From Elmis aenea (Eukaryota > Arthropoda > Insecta > Coleoptera > Elmidae), in the NCBI GenBank assembly GCA_947652605.1, contig OX393578.1, positions 62,317,415 through 62,381,414 of the forward strand: a DNA stretch of 64,000 nt, in the 5' to 3' direction. Position numbers and translations under genes: made by a program. Below, piece by piece: positions 1-12,403 of this stretch (the stretch's first letter is position 1; each line of letters opens with the position of its first letter). Under the pieces are notes generated by a model. That model ran no database searches and had not been told where the DNA came from. It saw nothing but the letters and a program-made list of their open reading frames with translations.

Positions 1-165
1 AAAATTTCTTTTATTATTAAACTTTACAGTTTTTCCCTTATTTTTCCGAAAGATATGGCCAGTGGCACGTATAACTCTGTAACATTTAGTTTTGATGTTC
101 TTGATACAATAAACACAGCCTTGATCGGATTCAACAGACAACATATCGTGACCTCCCCTGTTAGG
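1..165 (-). mobile_element. Truncated arm of a palindromic element (same family as 44422-45113)
   Basis: Reads like the right arm of the 44422-45113 palindrome (TTTTTCCGAA..TATGGCCAG..ATAACTCTG, then ATAAACACAGCCTTGATC) and ends at TGACCTCCCCTGTTA. It is cut by the window edge. No coding content. Confidence 0.7.
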
Positions 166-1316
166 ATAAGCTAGAATTTTATGTGTACCTCAAATTTGGG
201 CACCCTTTATAGATAAGCATAAAGATTATGCACAAGTATATCAACAATATTGGCATTGTCTCTTTACCATAATATTCTGTTTGAACAGTTAATAAATAGC
301 TTTTAGTCTGTCGTATGTAATCTGTCGCCAGCTTGTCATACATCACAAGCCATCTATACAGTCTCACAATGTCTTTAGACTTCCGTTTATCGCATGTCGT
401 TTGCAGCCTATCATTTATAGATCCTGCCATTGTATTTAGGGTGAATCCACCGAGGTAGCAGTTTCTGTAAACCCGGATTCAAAAGTTGGTGATCTAGCAA
501 AACATGTCTCACATACGCACCTGCATCTTGTCGAGTTGCAAACGATTGTTGCGTTAAAAATTCGAGGAGATTCTTTTGAAATTAAAAGATCGAAATAATT
601 CTAACTTGCTCTTTGTATGAATATGTACTGTTTGAAATTTAATTTGGCCCCATTATCAATTCAAACCGGAAGATATTCAATGGTCAGGATGAATTTATTG
701 ATCACGGTTATGCAACTTTATTCTAAATAAATTCCTTAAGAAAAAAAGTTGTGAGTAGATCAAAAGGCGTCACATTATTCGTACAATATTCAAAATGTTT
801 TTGTAGTAAAACCCATAATTTTCGCATTAAAGTGTATTTTTTGAGATTAGAATTCATTTCAATGAATATCTTGTCAATTCACGAAACAAATTTCCAGCGG
901 TTGTTGATTTATATAAGAATAAAGCGCAAAATAGAGAGGAAAATTGAGTGTTCATAATAATGTAGCCATGGACCCTATTGCTGTTGCATTATGATTTTAG
1001 GGTTAATAAATTTTAAATTTATGGATACAGGATACATAAAAGGAAATGAAATTCGCGCCTTTATAGTCCTTTTTAAAAGAAATTTGCCCTAAAAAATCGC
1101 TTAAAAAACACGAGAAAAACATGGAAAAGCACCATTGCAATCGATACTCGCAGCAAATAAAGATACTTATCAGAAATTGCAGTTCATTACCAAATTCTAA
1201 CATGAAAAATGATTTTCTTATTTTCAGGTACATTTTTACTCTATTCCTGATCTCATAAAAACTTTACAGGCTTCAAATTTTATATCACAGCAAGTTCATT
1301 AACAATCCTAATCATT
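166..1316. other. AT-rich DNA without recognisable features
   Basis: Probably intergenic or intronic for the KH gene. The short open frames here have no family resemblance and no coding-like composition. Confidence 0.6.
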
Positions 1317-1681
1317 GTTGAAGTTTCTTACAGACCGAACATTGGATAATTTCCTAAACCATTTAAATCCTATAAATAAGCATTATAAACATATCCTAAA
1401 AATTGCAAGTCTCTATCTTAAGCAGTTGAAAAATTATTCGCGAATATGTGATTCGAAAGGACCTTCTTAACGAAGAAATTTTGTTTTGTCGAGTTAATTT
1501 TTGAAGTTTCTTACAGACCGAACATTGTATAATTTCCTGAACCATTTAAATCTTATGAATAAGCATTATAAACATATCCTGAAAATTTCAAGTCTCTATC
1601 TTAAGCAGTAGAAAAATTATTCGCCAATATGTGATTCGAAAAGACATTATTAACGAAGAAATTTTGCTTTGTCGAGTTAAT
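1317..1681 (-). repeat. Two tandem units of the 183-bp satellite, inverted relative to 59577-61234
   Basis: Two near-identical units, with the common CTCTATCTTAAGCAG anchor at 1411 and 1594, exactly 183 bp apart. They are the reverse complement of the array near 60 kb (shared TATACAATGTTCG, ATTCGCGAATA and TTTTGTCGAGTTAA words). Confidence 0.9.
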
Positions 1682-2262
1682 GATAATGTCTACACATAAA
1701 TATTCGGAAAAAATCCAGCGGTGTATTTTTTTAAGCGCGTAATATATTTCAAAAGGTAACCTTGCGTTCCCATGAAAAACGGCTGCTACTGAAAAGGATT
1801 TAATTCCGAGCTGTAACCGATCAATACAAAGTCGTAAACCCTGTTGAGGGTTAAATATTTACACACAAGAGTAGTATGAAGAGGAAATCTCTTCTGTTTA
1901 TTCTTAATTATGTAGCTTCCAGCACCGTTTATCGCTATTTCCAGTTGTTGTGCTGTTGTTTGGACAGCGTTCGATATGAAACACATAAGAATTTCTGGAA
2001 ACTGACAGTAGATCTTTTATAACAAATTTGCTTGTTGGAGCTCAGACTTAATATTAAAACTGTATACTACATTATTTAAAACCACTCCATAGTTTTTGTC
2101 TAGAACATGTCCAGAACAATAATTATAACTTGACAAAGTTTGTAAAACAAAACATTTAGCAAAAATGTCCAGTCAAATTTGATAAGTAAAAAAGTTTTTA
2201 GTTTATATTATGGCATAAACATCTTAATTTTTTTAAGAACTTTATACACAGTGCTTCAATTT
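1682..2262. other. AT-rich DNA without recognisable features
   Basis: No gene or clear repeat seen. Confidence 0.5.
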
Positions 2263-2790
2263 GCATGAGTGAAGATTTGTCAAAAATGATAGTAGCTTAT
2301 TTGTAACGCACCAGTTATATTTTGTCAGAAAATTTCCTTCACCTAACCTACCTGTCAAATTAAATGTATGTTATGTCAAATTTTCCAGTACTGTCAGTGT
2401 GCGTCAGGGGTGTAGTTTAATCTTTATTAAAGTAACGCTACTGGTCGCCGAAATTCGTCAAAGAATTATCAAGACCAAAATATTTAATTCCCTCTCCAAA
2501 TTTATATTTTCGACCAATCACAAACTCAGATTTCTTAGAAACGACCAATAAACGCATGAAAATCTGTTAATTGCGAAAAGGATATTATCAGTGTATAATT
2601 ATGTTTATTGGTCGTTTCTAGGAAATCTGGTTTGTTATTGGTCGAAAACGCAAATTTTACATGAGGATCAACATCTGACAGGGGAATGTAAATTTATTAC
2701 CGTGTAATTATGCTCCTATTGATAGTCTCTAGAAGATTTAAGAATAGTAATAGGTTGAAAACGCAAATTTGACAGGATAAGGAAATTTGC
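2263..2790. mobile_element. MITE-like repeat, copy A (partner at 54955-55510)
   Basis: Shares roughly 500 bp in the same orientation with 54955-55510. The outer parts are inverted: TTTCCTTCACC with CTGTCAAATT on the left, and AATTTGACAGG plus a GAA-rich end on the right. The centre is a hairpin built on TTCTTAGAAACGACCAATAA and TTATTGGTCGTTTCTAGGAA. No ORF, so non-autonomous. Confidence 0.75.
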
Positions 2791-4204
2791 AATGGAATTC
2801 TAGATATTTGTCTTTTTTATACTTTTGCGTAGCACTTTATGTATATGTATATATTGTTTACTGAAAGTAAGAAAGAACAACACATTCCAACTCTGATCTT
2901 TATATTTTTTTATGTTAGCATAATTTATTTGACAAGGATACGCTATTGTTGGATTTTCCTTAGAATAAAAAAGAATTATTTATTGCCAAACTTTGTTTTC
3001 CGAAACAATAGTCACATATTTGATTTTTTTTTAAGAAAGAACTCGCTACAAACTCCAAGTTTTCAGCAAGAAATATAAACAAACACTTTTGTGTGTTATC
3101 AAAACCATAATTCCATGAATGTTGAGCTTTTGATTATATCGAGTGATCTTCAAGGAAGTGCCATCAGCATCGCTTTTTTTTCATCTCTGAAGGATCTCGT
3201 GCAATATTCGGACCATTCATTTTAATCTCAATTTTCATCAAAAGCGCTTTGAGAAATGTGAGTAAAATAACACTCCAGAGCTCCGGGCAAAGTTTTTAAT
3301 ATAATTTTACCTCGCCGAAATACACTTGTGTCATCGTTTTGAAAGCTTTTCTATTTCGGTTTTACAGAAGTTTTTTGGTTGTAATGTTGACACCGAATTA
3401 AGACCCGTCTTTTGCTTCGTCTTACGAAGGGATTTCTTTACCCTTAAGTGTTCTTTGAGCTCAAAGAGATGAGAAGTAACAAATCAACGTTTCCCGCCAC
3501 CGGGTGATGGACTCAGCATTTTGAATATGAATATTAAAGATTTTATTGAGACGGATTTCGTTCAAACAAGAAATTTTTATTAGGTACATAAATTAGGATC
3601 CAAATTCTAGTTACAAGCGAAATAATAAAAAGCTTGATTGTAAAAAAGAATATAGGGAAATCCTTGCCAAAGTAATATAAGAAATACTATGTAATAGATT
3701 TCCAAAAAAAGAAAAGAAATTCGTTTGTGAATTATCGAAGCAAAAAATATGTCCTAGATGCATGATTACGCTGGGAGCGATTTAAAAATTCCACAGCAGT
3801 TTGATGCTGTAATATACAAAGTTTCAAGAAAAATGGGGTTGATTTGCATTGGAATTCCACCAATCTATTGAACCGCATCCTGGATATCTTGATGTACACA
3901 TACAGTTTGTAAACAGTTGCAACACAGTATTGTAATGTACACAGTAGCGCTGATTGGCTTAGCACAAACAAGAAATTTGTAACAATTGTAACTATTCGTA
4001 TTTTATCAGAACATTTGTTCGTTATTTTTATTATAGTGTATATATTTTATTAAAAAATGTCGTAGAATGGGTTTGGCCGTAGGATACAAAAGGCTATCCA
4101 CACTCGTTTTTGCCGATTATCAGTTACTATTAGCCGAAGACAAAGACGTTATCGATTATATGCTCAGATCCAAACAATGAATACAACAAATGAAAACTGA
4201 CGAA
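2791..4204. other. AT-rich DNA without recognisable features
   Basis: No coding exon or clear repeat seen. Open frames at 2839-3078 (+) and 3732-3971 (-) have low-complexity, unremarkable products. Confidence 0.5.
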
Positions 4205-5050
4205 AAATGCACTAAAAATAAAATATTCTGTTGTAGGTGGACCCAGTCAACCTATGCACCTCGATACTAACACGATTTCAATTGTAAATAACTGTAAATA
4301 TCTGCGTCATGAAAGAATGTTCATAGTGGCCGACAGCCAAGCAGCGTTAAAAGCTCTTGGCTCGTCGGAAGTAAACTCAGGACTTGTTCTGAACTCCATA
4401 CGGGCACTAAACGTGCTGGGAAGCAGGAATAATCTTAAACTGGTATGGTGCTCAGGGCACACCAATACCAGGGAACGAGAAGGCAGACCGCCTCGCCAAA
4501 ATTGGCAGTGAGACCCCTCTCTTCGGACCAGAACCCGAAGTTGGTACATCCTATGGAACAGCTAACCAGTGTCTTACTTAATGACTTATTAATACAGGGG
4601 CAAAATGCTCACTCGAAAAAAGTTGCAGGACAAACCCATTCTAAGGCTATCCTGTCAATGGTCTCAAAAGAAAAGACAGAAGAAATGCTCAGGATGAGCA
4701 GATTAGACATCAGAGCAACCACAGGACTCGTCACCGGACACTGTGGGCTAAACAAACACTTCTACATAATAGGGCTCTCAGAGACCGACATATGTAGAGG
4801 ATGCTGTGAAGAAGAAGAAACTCCTCTTCATGTATGCCAGTGTGAAGGATTCACACCCTATCGGCGTAGACTTCTAGGGATGGAAAAAGCCAACCAAGAA
4901 GAGTTAAGGAAAACAATCCTGGAGTTTTTCAAAAACACAGGACTTCTTTAAGGGACCATCACCAGAGGGTATAATAGACCAATAGGTCGCAGTACAGGAA
5001 CCCGAAAGGGTGCCACCTCCGCGGAAATAAATATCTGGGAAAAATCATGT
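4205..5050 (+). mobile_element. Non-LTR retrotransposon 3' end (RNase H and Cys-rich tail)
   Basis: The first frame (to about 4511) reads IVADSQAALKAL..KLVWCSGH, the C-terminal part of an RNase H domain. A frameshift near 4450-4500 then moves to a frame reading TTGLVTGHCGLNKHFYIIGL and ETDICRGCCEEEETPLHVCQ, a C-terminal zinc-knuckle region ending at 4951. A short 3' UTR follows. RNase H after RT is typical of I/LOA-like LINE clades. It is 5' truncated and dead. Related tails lie at 29318-30365 and 46525-46985. Confidence 0.85.
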
Positions 5051-5531
5051 TATTGTGTTCAACATAATAAAATTGTAATCGTAAGGTAACATTTCTGAAA
5101 TGTGTGTTTGTCTCACCAGTATTACTTTATTGTTTATAATAATCATGGAAGAAAATATATTACGTATATGAGTTGAAGTTGTTTTTAAGTAATAAATTGT
5201 TCCTTTTCTTTTTCGGGTTACCTATTTCAAAATATTGACATAATTTATTACTTCTAGGGATCCCGGGAAATCCTGGGAAGAAGACCAATTTCTTTCCGAA
5301 ATCCCGGGACATGGAAAAATATTAAATATGAGAAACTCTAGTACCTATCGTCCTAAATTTAAAACTAATTTTTATACCATTTTATGTAGTTTTATTCACC
5401 CATTAATAACATTTGAGTTTGCAAGGGTTCCATTCGACAACAAACGCAATTTTAAGATGGTAATGACTTCTGGAGCACCCTGTTAACATTTTATTTTTGA
5501 AGTTTACAATTATTTTGCATGTGACACTGAC
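5051..5531. other. AT-rich DNA; short CCCGGGA repeats near 5259-5310
   Basis: No gene. Several CCCGGGA-type words cluster around 5259-5310 and may be a transposon scrap. Confidence 0.4.
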
Positions 5532-5539
5532 TGTACAAG

Positions 5540-6620
5540 GGGTCTAGGAAGATTCACCGAAAACCAATTCACCGAAAGCAATTCACCGAAAGCAATTCAC
5601 CGAATATCAATTCGCCGAATAAGCAATTCACCGAATAAGCAATACACCGAATAAGCAATTCACCGAATCATCGAAAAATAAATGGACATAAATTACGTGA
5701 AATATGTTAATCAAAGATCAGAAAGTAGGTAATATATTGTAACTGACCATCCTATTTTGTACATTGGTTGCACTTTTTGGGGTTAAGTACTTATTACTCT
5801 TTTTTTTTTAAATTATGGCTTTATAAGGTGGTTGGACTCTCAAACGTTGTTTTACGTATTTATATCCACAATGCACACGTCATAACGAAGTTATGAATTT
5901 TTTTGTGAACCGAGGTGTTTATTTTTCCAAACAAATTTCGGCTTTTGCAGGGGTCTAGTTTTTGGCGTTTTTCTCGGGAACCGTTTGAGATAATTTTGAA
6001 AACTTTGCATTGTTTTACTCGCAAAGGATGCGCGCATCGGAAAATAAGAAATTTTGATTTTTTTCTAACACGGTGTCATGGCTTACGCGATCGCAAAAAT
6101 GACCATTTCTAAGCACCATTTTCGGACGTCCGTAAAGAATACTAAACACACTTTAAAATGCACTTTTTACAAGTCATCAGATGCGCCCATCTTTTAGCTA
6201 CATTTTGAGCCCAAATTCAAGAATATTGCACATCCACAGGTCTAGAGCAATTATTATTCTCATTGTTTTAATTGTTTCTTACTGTGTAATAATTGCTCTA
6301 GACCTGTGGATATAAATACGCAAAACAACGTTTGAGGGTCCAACCACCTTATAAAGCCATAATTAAAAACACTAAAAATATGAGTAATAAGTACTTAACC
6401 CCAAAAAGTAACCAATGTACAAAATAGGATGGTCAGTCAAAATATATTACTTACTGATCTTTGATTAACATATTTTACGCAATTTATATCCATTTATATT
6501 TCGATGATTCGGTGAATTGCTTATTCGGTGAATTGCTTATTCGGTGAATTGATATTCGGTGAATTGCTTTCGGTGAATTGCTTTCGGTGAATTGGATTTC
6601 GGTGAATCTTCCGGATACCC
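5540..6620. mobile_element. 1081-bp foldback transposon with mirrored CACCGAA repeats
   Basis: Flanked by a perfect 8-bp direct repeat TGTACAAG (5532-5539 and 6621-6628). The termini are inverted (GGGTCTAGGAAGATTCACCG and its counterpart ending CGGATACCC). Each arm carries tandem CAATTCACCGAATAAG-like units: eight at about 5551-5676 and seven in reverse at about 6507-6610. The arms continue inverted for over 300 bp (TTATAAGGTGGTTGGAC and matching right copy), with an inner inverted pair ending at CCACAGGTCTAGAGCAATTA. There is no transposase. An 8-bp duplication suits hAT or P-type transposition. Confidence 0.9.
5871..6231. mobile_element. 361-bp insertion nested in the left arm of the foldback element
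   Basis: Bounded by a direct repeat ATCCACA (5864-5870 and 6232-6238) and absent from the mirrored right arm, which runs straight from TATATCCACAG into the inner hairpin. Its middle (CTCGGGAACCGTTTGAGA, GATGCGCGCATCGG, GCGATCGCAAAAATGACC) is distantly like the 44422-45113 arms. Confidence 0.7.
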
Positions 6621-6628
6621 TGTACAAG

Positions 6629-8534
6629 GGTATTAATTCAATTTATATCTAAATAAGGCTGAAAATAGTCTACAGGAATATATTTTTTTGTATTAAATTT
6701 TTGCTCGCGAAAACGTTTCTAATTTGCAATATTTTACCATGGCAAAACAGGAAAATGTCGTTTACATATTTATCTCGCGAACCGTCACGTACAAAACAGA
6801 AACGTACTAAAGATATGCAACGGCATTTAAAATTTAAAGGTGCAATAATTCATGCATGTGACCCGAACCGAATTTGATATTTTATGACACCTCATTGCGC
6901 CAAGGACTAACTGTATTGGTGCCGGATCTAGGATATTCATACGTTATAAATAGCGACAAGTTGATTTCCCGTGACCATTTCGTAACAATGTCATATTTGA
7001 AATATCACACCCTCAAGTGCGATCTATAACTTAATATTCATAAAACTCGAATTAAATGTCTGGAAGTGTTTGCAAAGCGAAGCCTGTGGCACGTCGACAG
7101 TTCTATATTAAATTTCACGCAATAATTTAATAATACATTTTACTCTTTTCCGGAATAGTCCCTTGGAAATCTCTGTTTGCCAAAACTGACAATAAATTTT
7201 CAAAAATATTAGGGATTTTAAATTATTTTGACTATAGATTGTTTACAGATACTACTACTAATAATTTTTTAATTATGTTTAGAGTAGTCTCCTTTGATTA
7301 TTATGAAAGGTAGTTACCATCCGTAGTTTTTTTAAAACGATAAAAAAAATTCTAGAAAATTCTACTCTCTAACATTATCAGTGCCATCTAATTTTCAGCG
7401 ACTCGGATTTTAAAAACTTATCACAAAAGCAGTTTTAATCAAAGAACTTAATATAGTTGCGCATCACATAATTAATATTTGATCTAGGGAATATTAAAAA
7501 AACCATAGAGGGGCTATAATTTTTAGAGCAGACAATTTCAGACCTAATTTCAAAAGAATTTATTTCATCTACATCAAATTAATGCGATAAAAACTGAAGT
7601 CTTTATAGGGGACGTGTCACAGAATTCACGAGCCGCACAGATGAGTAAAGAAGTAATTCATTACATGTAGTGTCAAAAGCATCGTCGAATGCAGCCTTAG
7701 TAAAGTAAATCAGATCCAATGGAATCAGAGGAAAAAACTTTTCAGACCAATTTAAATTTCTTTCAAAATATTATGCCTCTGACAAATGCTAGCTTGAAGA
7801 AAAATTTACATTTTATTGCTAGACTAATGATAAAAGTTTTTATTGGTTTCAAAATGTAGAAAATGACAATAAATTTCCTCATAATTTGACAAGTTTTAAT
7901 TAATCAAAAAATATGCTCTTTGATAAATTTTTGGATTGTTTCAGTGAATCATTTAAAATGACATATAAGCTTTATTAACAATCTTTTTTGGACCTCTAGT
8001 TAAAAAAACGCAATACTAGTTGCTAAAGTACCTACTCTGATATTAAAATTGTACATTGCAATAAAATTATAATAATTTAATACTTTAATAACAAATTGTT
8101 ATATTGCAGTGATAGTTTTTGCCCGATAAATACAATCAAATAAATAAAACTGTAAAAGATAAGGAGTAATTTAGATTTCCTAAAAAATCACCTCACAAAA
8201 AATTGTTGTTAAAATATACAAAGTAAATTGATTTTCGGCATCTCTCTAGTTCATATTTGCGCAGGCAAAAATTGTATCACAAAGAAAGACAGTAGGTACT
8301 CGATAAATTGAAAAAAATACTAATTGAATTTTGCTGTTGTAACCAAGCAATCAAAATTTAAATGGAGTTTTTGATTATGTACAGAAAATTGGAGGTTGCG
8401 TAATATCAGACATTGTTCATTGTTACCTTCAATAATTAATCGAATTTTTGATGAAAAGCACATTCAACTAGCTACCAATACATTCACAAAAGATCAGTAA
8501 ACGTTTTTAGACAAGTATTTTCCCAGCATTAATT
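6629..8534. other. AT-rich DNA without recognisable features
   Basis: No gene or well-bounded repeat seen. Confidence 0.5.
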
Positions 8535-9655
8535 AGGGGAGACCAGGGATGAATGTAATATTTTTTTTTGTCTAGATTTAATTTCTCGTAGAGTATAACA
8601 AGTTTTTAACATCCAAATTGATTTTATGATAGATTGGACATTTGTCTTCCATCCAAAATATTTATTTCATATGTTTCGTAAAGCATATATGACATATTTT
8701 TTTTCTTTATTAAGACAGCTGTTACTTCCAACCTCAACGTTGGGGCTAAAAGTAACAATGGTATGGGTAACTTGTAACGGGAAAATAATTTACACAGCTT
8801 ATAAGTAGTGGGTAAATATATTAGTATTCATCAACAAAATTAATATTTGATTCCAAAATACATATAGGCAAAATAAAAAAAATCTTTGGTACAATAAAAA
8901 ATGACCAGTGAACATTATCGATATTAAAAAATGTGATACAAAACGATACAACAAATTGGAAAATTAATCCGACAAGTTTAGTATGTGCTAGGAGTAGACA
9001 TTTGCAAGTGAAAACATTGATAGGGGTTGTTTGTAACACTGTTGCTTTCGACCCCAAAAGTACACAAAAAGAATTGGAGGGAATCCACAATTAACCACGA
9101 TTCCAATAACAAATTGTATTGCATCCACCAATAGCCAACAAAATTTAGAACGTAATAATCTACGTACTTTTTTGTTCCTCTTTTAGAGCTCGCCTAAGGC
9201 TGCGGTTACAGTAAAGCCGTATTCGCGCGAAAGAGCTTCGCGCGTATGCGTCCGTATACGCGCGAATCAAAAAACCAATGCAAGCATATGAGAGTGGTTT
9301 CGGGCGAATTCTCCCTTGCAGTATAACCGCTCTTATATGCTTGCATTGGTTTGTTTCAGTCGCGCGAATACGGACGCGTACGCGCGAGGCTCATTCGCGC
9401 GAATACGCTTGTAATGAAAACGCAGACTTAAAGTCACTCGACCGGTGACACAACGCATTAACTTTTAGGCGCAAAATATGACTCTGGCTGGAAAAGCTTA
9501 ACCTCTATGACATATGAAAACTAGCAATGTAGGTAGGGAGGTGGATGTAAATGAACATTGCTAAAGCACTTAGGGCGACATATTATAATAAAAATTAAAG
9601 AAACTATAGGCACTGTTACAACCTACCCGTGTTACTCTCATCCGTGGTCCCCCCT
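8535..9655. mobile_element. 1121-bp TIR element, copy 1 (family of hexosaminidase intron 4)
   Basis: The termini are inverted: AGGGGAGACCAGGGATGAAT on the left, and the right end reads back as AGGGGGGACCACGGATGAGA. It is homologous throughout to 51531-52410, apart from a 231-bp nested insertion. No transposase; a non-autonomous DNA transposon. Confidence 0.88.
9198..9428. mobile_element. 231-bp CpG-rich MITE nested in the 8535-9655 element
   Basis: Flanked by TAA on both sides (9195-9197, 9429-9431). The inverted ends begin GGCTGCGGTTACAG and AGTCTGCGTTTTCA and lead into TATTCGCGCGAA on both arms. The sibling copy at about 52187-52197 lacks it and shows the single-TAA empty site. The 3-bp TAA duplication suits the PIF/Harbinger superfamily. 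Confidence 0.88.
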
Positions 9656-10823
9656 GCATACGGACAAAAAGTTGTTTTACTCGGTTTTTATTACTGGTGT
9701 ATTAGATATGAGGTACTAAGATTATGTTGAGCTATTTTAAGCTATGGAAACTAGGAATACCGATTGATGACCTCATAGGAATTGCATCTGATATTTATTT
9801 TACGATCGTATCTTGCTTAATTAAAAATAATCGTGTAATTGACTACAAATTGCTTCTTAAATTCAATTTACTATCGTGAAACTAAGAGGAAACAGTGAAT
9901 TATTTGTTCAAAAAACTATCTCCAAAGGTTTATACAAACTTTTTCTACATTTTAAATCTTTTAGTAATATCTCTGACACAAAAATAAGCTAGTAGGTATG
10001 TCCTTGTAAACACCAACCCATAGCAAAACCGTGTTTAACATACTTTACATCAAAATCCACATCATAATATCAAAGTTATTACAATTTATTTTATATGCGT
10101 ATAAGCCATATAGGTACCTTTTAATATGAAATATTGCTTTTCATAACATTTTGGCAAGACAAACTTGAACCAAATAGATAATACGATATAGCAAAATACG
10201 CATATGTAACATATATATTTATATTAAACATACATATTAGGTTTGCTTACATAACATGCGCTTTTAATAAAAACAATATAAAAAGAAAAATGTAATATGA
10301 AACATGTATAAATTTTACTTCAAAAATACATTTTTAAATTCGGAGGTTTGAGTTTGATATTTCCATTCTAAAAACAACATATTATTTAGGGTTACTTAAA
10401 AAAAAATTTCGAATAAAGCATTAGAAATTGCAAATATATTATTTTTACTGAAGTTTGTTATACAAAAAAAAAACCATTTGTATTTGCAGGTATCGATTTG
10501 GCATCATAATATAAAATTTATTTTTTTTTAAACTCATTATTTAGCTAAAAAAATTAGGAAACTATAAAAGAATAAAATAACTTTCACGAAATTAAATTTT
10601 TAAAGACTAACTCCAACTTGCATGTCAAACTAATCTATTTCCACAAGTTGTAAAATTCAATGCATACAAAATTTCCAAAACATAAAACACACAGAACAAG
10701 CCGACTCGATTGCATAGTCTTAACTAAAATAACCCAATTACAGACGTGAGACAACTGTACCCTAAAGATCTTAACGAGCTTAGTTGCATTGTCTCACTTG
10801 TCTACATCAGTTCTCTGTCTTAC
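9656..10823 (-). other. Intron of the KH gene, no features seen
   Basis: Very AT-rich sequence downstream of the KH exon's GTAAGA donor; no further exon found. Confidence 0.55.
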
Positions 10824-10940
10824 CTTATGCCTATCCTTCATCGAACCCCTTCCGAGGACTGCCATTTTACACATAGTGTCCTCCTGGAGCCTTTTAAGGG
10901 AATTTCCTTTCGGTCCCAGTAGTTTACCAACGAAATTAAA
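10824..10940 (-). CDS. STAR-family KH protein, KH-domain exon
   Basis: The 117-nt minus-strand exon runs from a TTTCCAG acceptor to donor GTAAGA and gives 39 codons in phase 0: [20 protein letters not shown], then [19 protein letters not shown]. It contains the GPKG loop and the GRGSM segment of the KH RNA-binding fold as found in Sam68, quaking and the Drosophila quaking-related proteins; it is closest by eye to the qkr group. The next exon should begin with an acidic EEELR-like segment, which I cannot find in 1-10823, so the gene runs off the left edge. The intron between the two exons is about 17.9 kb. Confidence 0.92.
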
Positions 10941-11129
10941 CTGGAAAGAAAACGATATTTAGAAACGATTTTGAAATTAGTACGATCAAATAAACTCGTT
11001 ACAACAAATAAAATTGAAAATTAATTGAGACAACTTTTTAAATTAGTGTATTTTTAAGTCACTTTGTCCTTCATTTATTTATTAGCAGTGATTTGTACAT
11101 AAAATTTTTTGGTTTAGCAATAACTCGAT

Positions 11130-11432
11130 TAAAACAGAGAACTAGAGCAAGGGACATGGATCCGGCCTAAAAGAATTAATAGGGAAAGACCGAAAATGAG
11201 ATGGATAGAAGGGGTGAAAATAGCAATGGATAAAAGACTCTTAACGGATAATGGTTGGATAGATAAGAAAATGTTACGTTTGAGATGCGGTACAATGAAA
11301 ATAGCGTGTGAACAGCAAATACCAAAGCTGGAAGGTGTCTATTATTTTACAGATATACATAGTTTCGTTAACGATTCGTTTTCGATGCTATTTTGGCGAA
11401 ATAAACAAATGAACAAACACGCGTTTAATTAA
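11130..11432 (+). mobile_element. Non-LTR retrotransposon C-terminal fragment
   Basis: The frame 11196-11432 and the bases just before it read ERPKMRWIEGVKIAMDKRLL, like the 'GRPKLRWIDGV' segment that ends many insect LINE polyproteins after RT. The rest is degenerate. Assignment rests on this short motif. Confidence 0.45.
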
Positions 11433-12403
11433 CCACGCGAGAAGTTTTCGCAGTTGCTTGAGGCCCACGCGCTATATGTTAAGTACATACTCAGGTAAAT
11501 ATTAGCATGTGATTTTGGGTAATCCTTCCACCAAAACCCTTAATTTATAATTCAGATAACAACTTGCCAGCAATCATTGAACGTGAACAAGCAAAACTCC
11601 CACTCAAAAAGCTTTAAAGTGTAAACAGGTTGCTAGTAACATTCTTGTACCCACATTAAATCGAATAACAACCGAAAACCTGATAATAATCAAATTATAA
11701 CAGATTGCGCGCACTTCACATGCAATCATGACCGGATTTCAAGCCACTCGACGTGCGCCGATATTAAAAGTTACATGTTACCGAAAGCTGAGAATTTTCA
11801 GAGCCAGTTCAAGAGTTTTTTGAAACTGGCTCACCGGCAGGAACAATTTTAACTTTGTTTCGTGTTTTAACGTGTTACAACAAGTTTTATACCGTTGCAT
11901 TTGCATTTTATGGTAATTTCAGATACGCGATCCGTAACGTTTGCAAAAGTTTTTGAATATAATTTGAAATTTGGTCCCAATAACATCCTGTCAATAACAG
12001 AAAAAGTTTAATTATAAATCAGACGAGGTAAACAAATTTTTGGGCGCTGCTAATTTTATAAATTTAAAATGATCACAACATAATACCATGACTACCTCAT
12101 ACCTCTCCATATTTAGTAAGTAAAGGGGGAAAATAGTGATAAGGAATAATTGTAACATATATTTGTGAGTTTATAACTGTTTTGCTTCATATAAAAAATA
12201 ATTTTGTATGAGAGTTTAACCAAATATTTATTTTAAGCTTACAATAAACCTTTAACATACCCATGCTCATTTTTTGCCTAAACATCCACTGTTAAATAAA
12301 TATAAAATGTCCACTGCCGCACAAACATAAAAACGCAAATAAAACTTCTTCATTTACTTTTTATTTCGCTGTTAATATTAAACCAACATGAAACGTCCCA
12401 GCC
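11433..12403. other. Intron DNA without genes; small hairpin at 11801-11832
   Basis: The only structure seen is a 9-10-bp stem (GAGCCAGTT with AACTGGCTC). Confidence 0.5.

Noticed and set aside
751..957. 68-codon frame near the left edge
   Set aside because: It starts at a non-ATG codon in AT-rich DNA, and its product is low-information.
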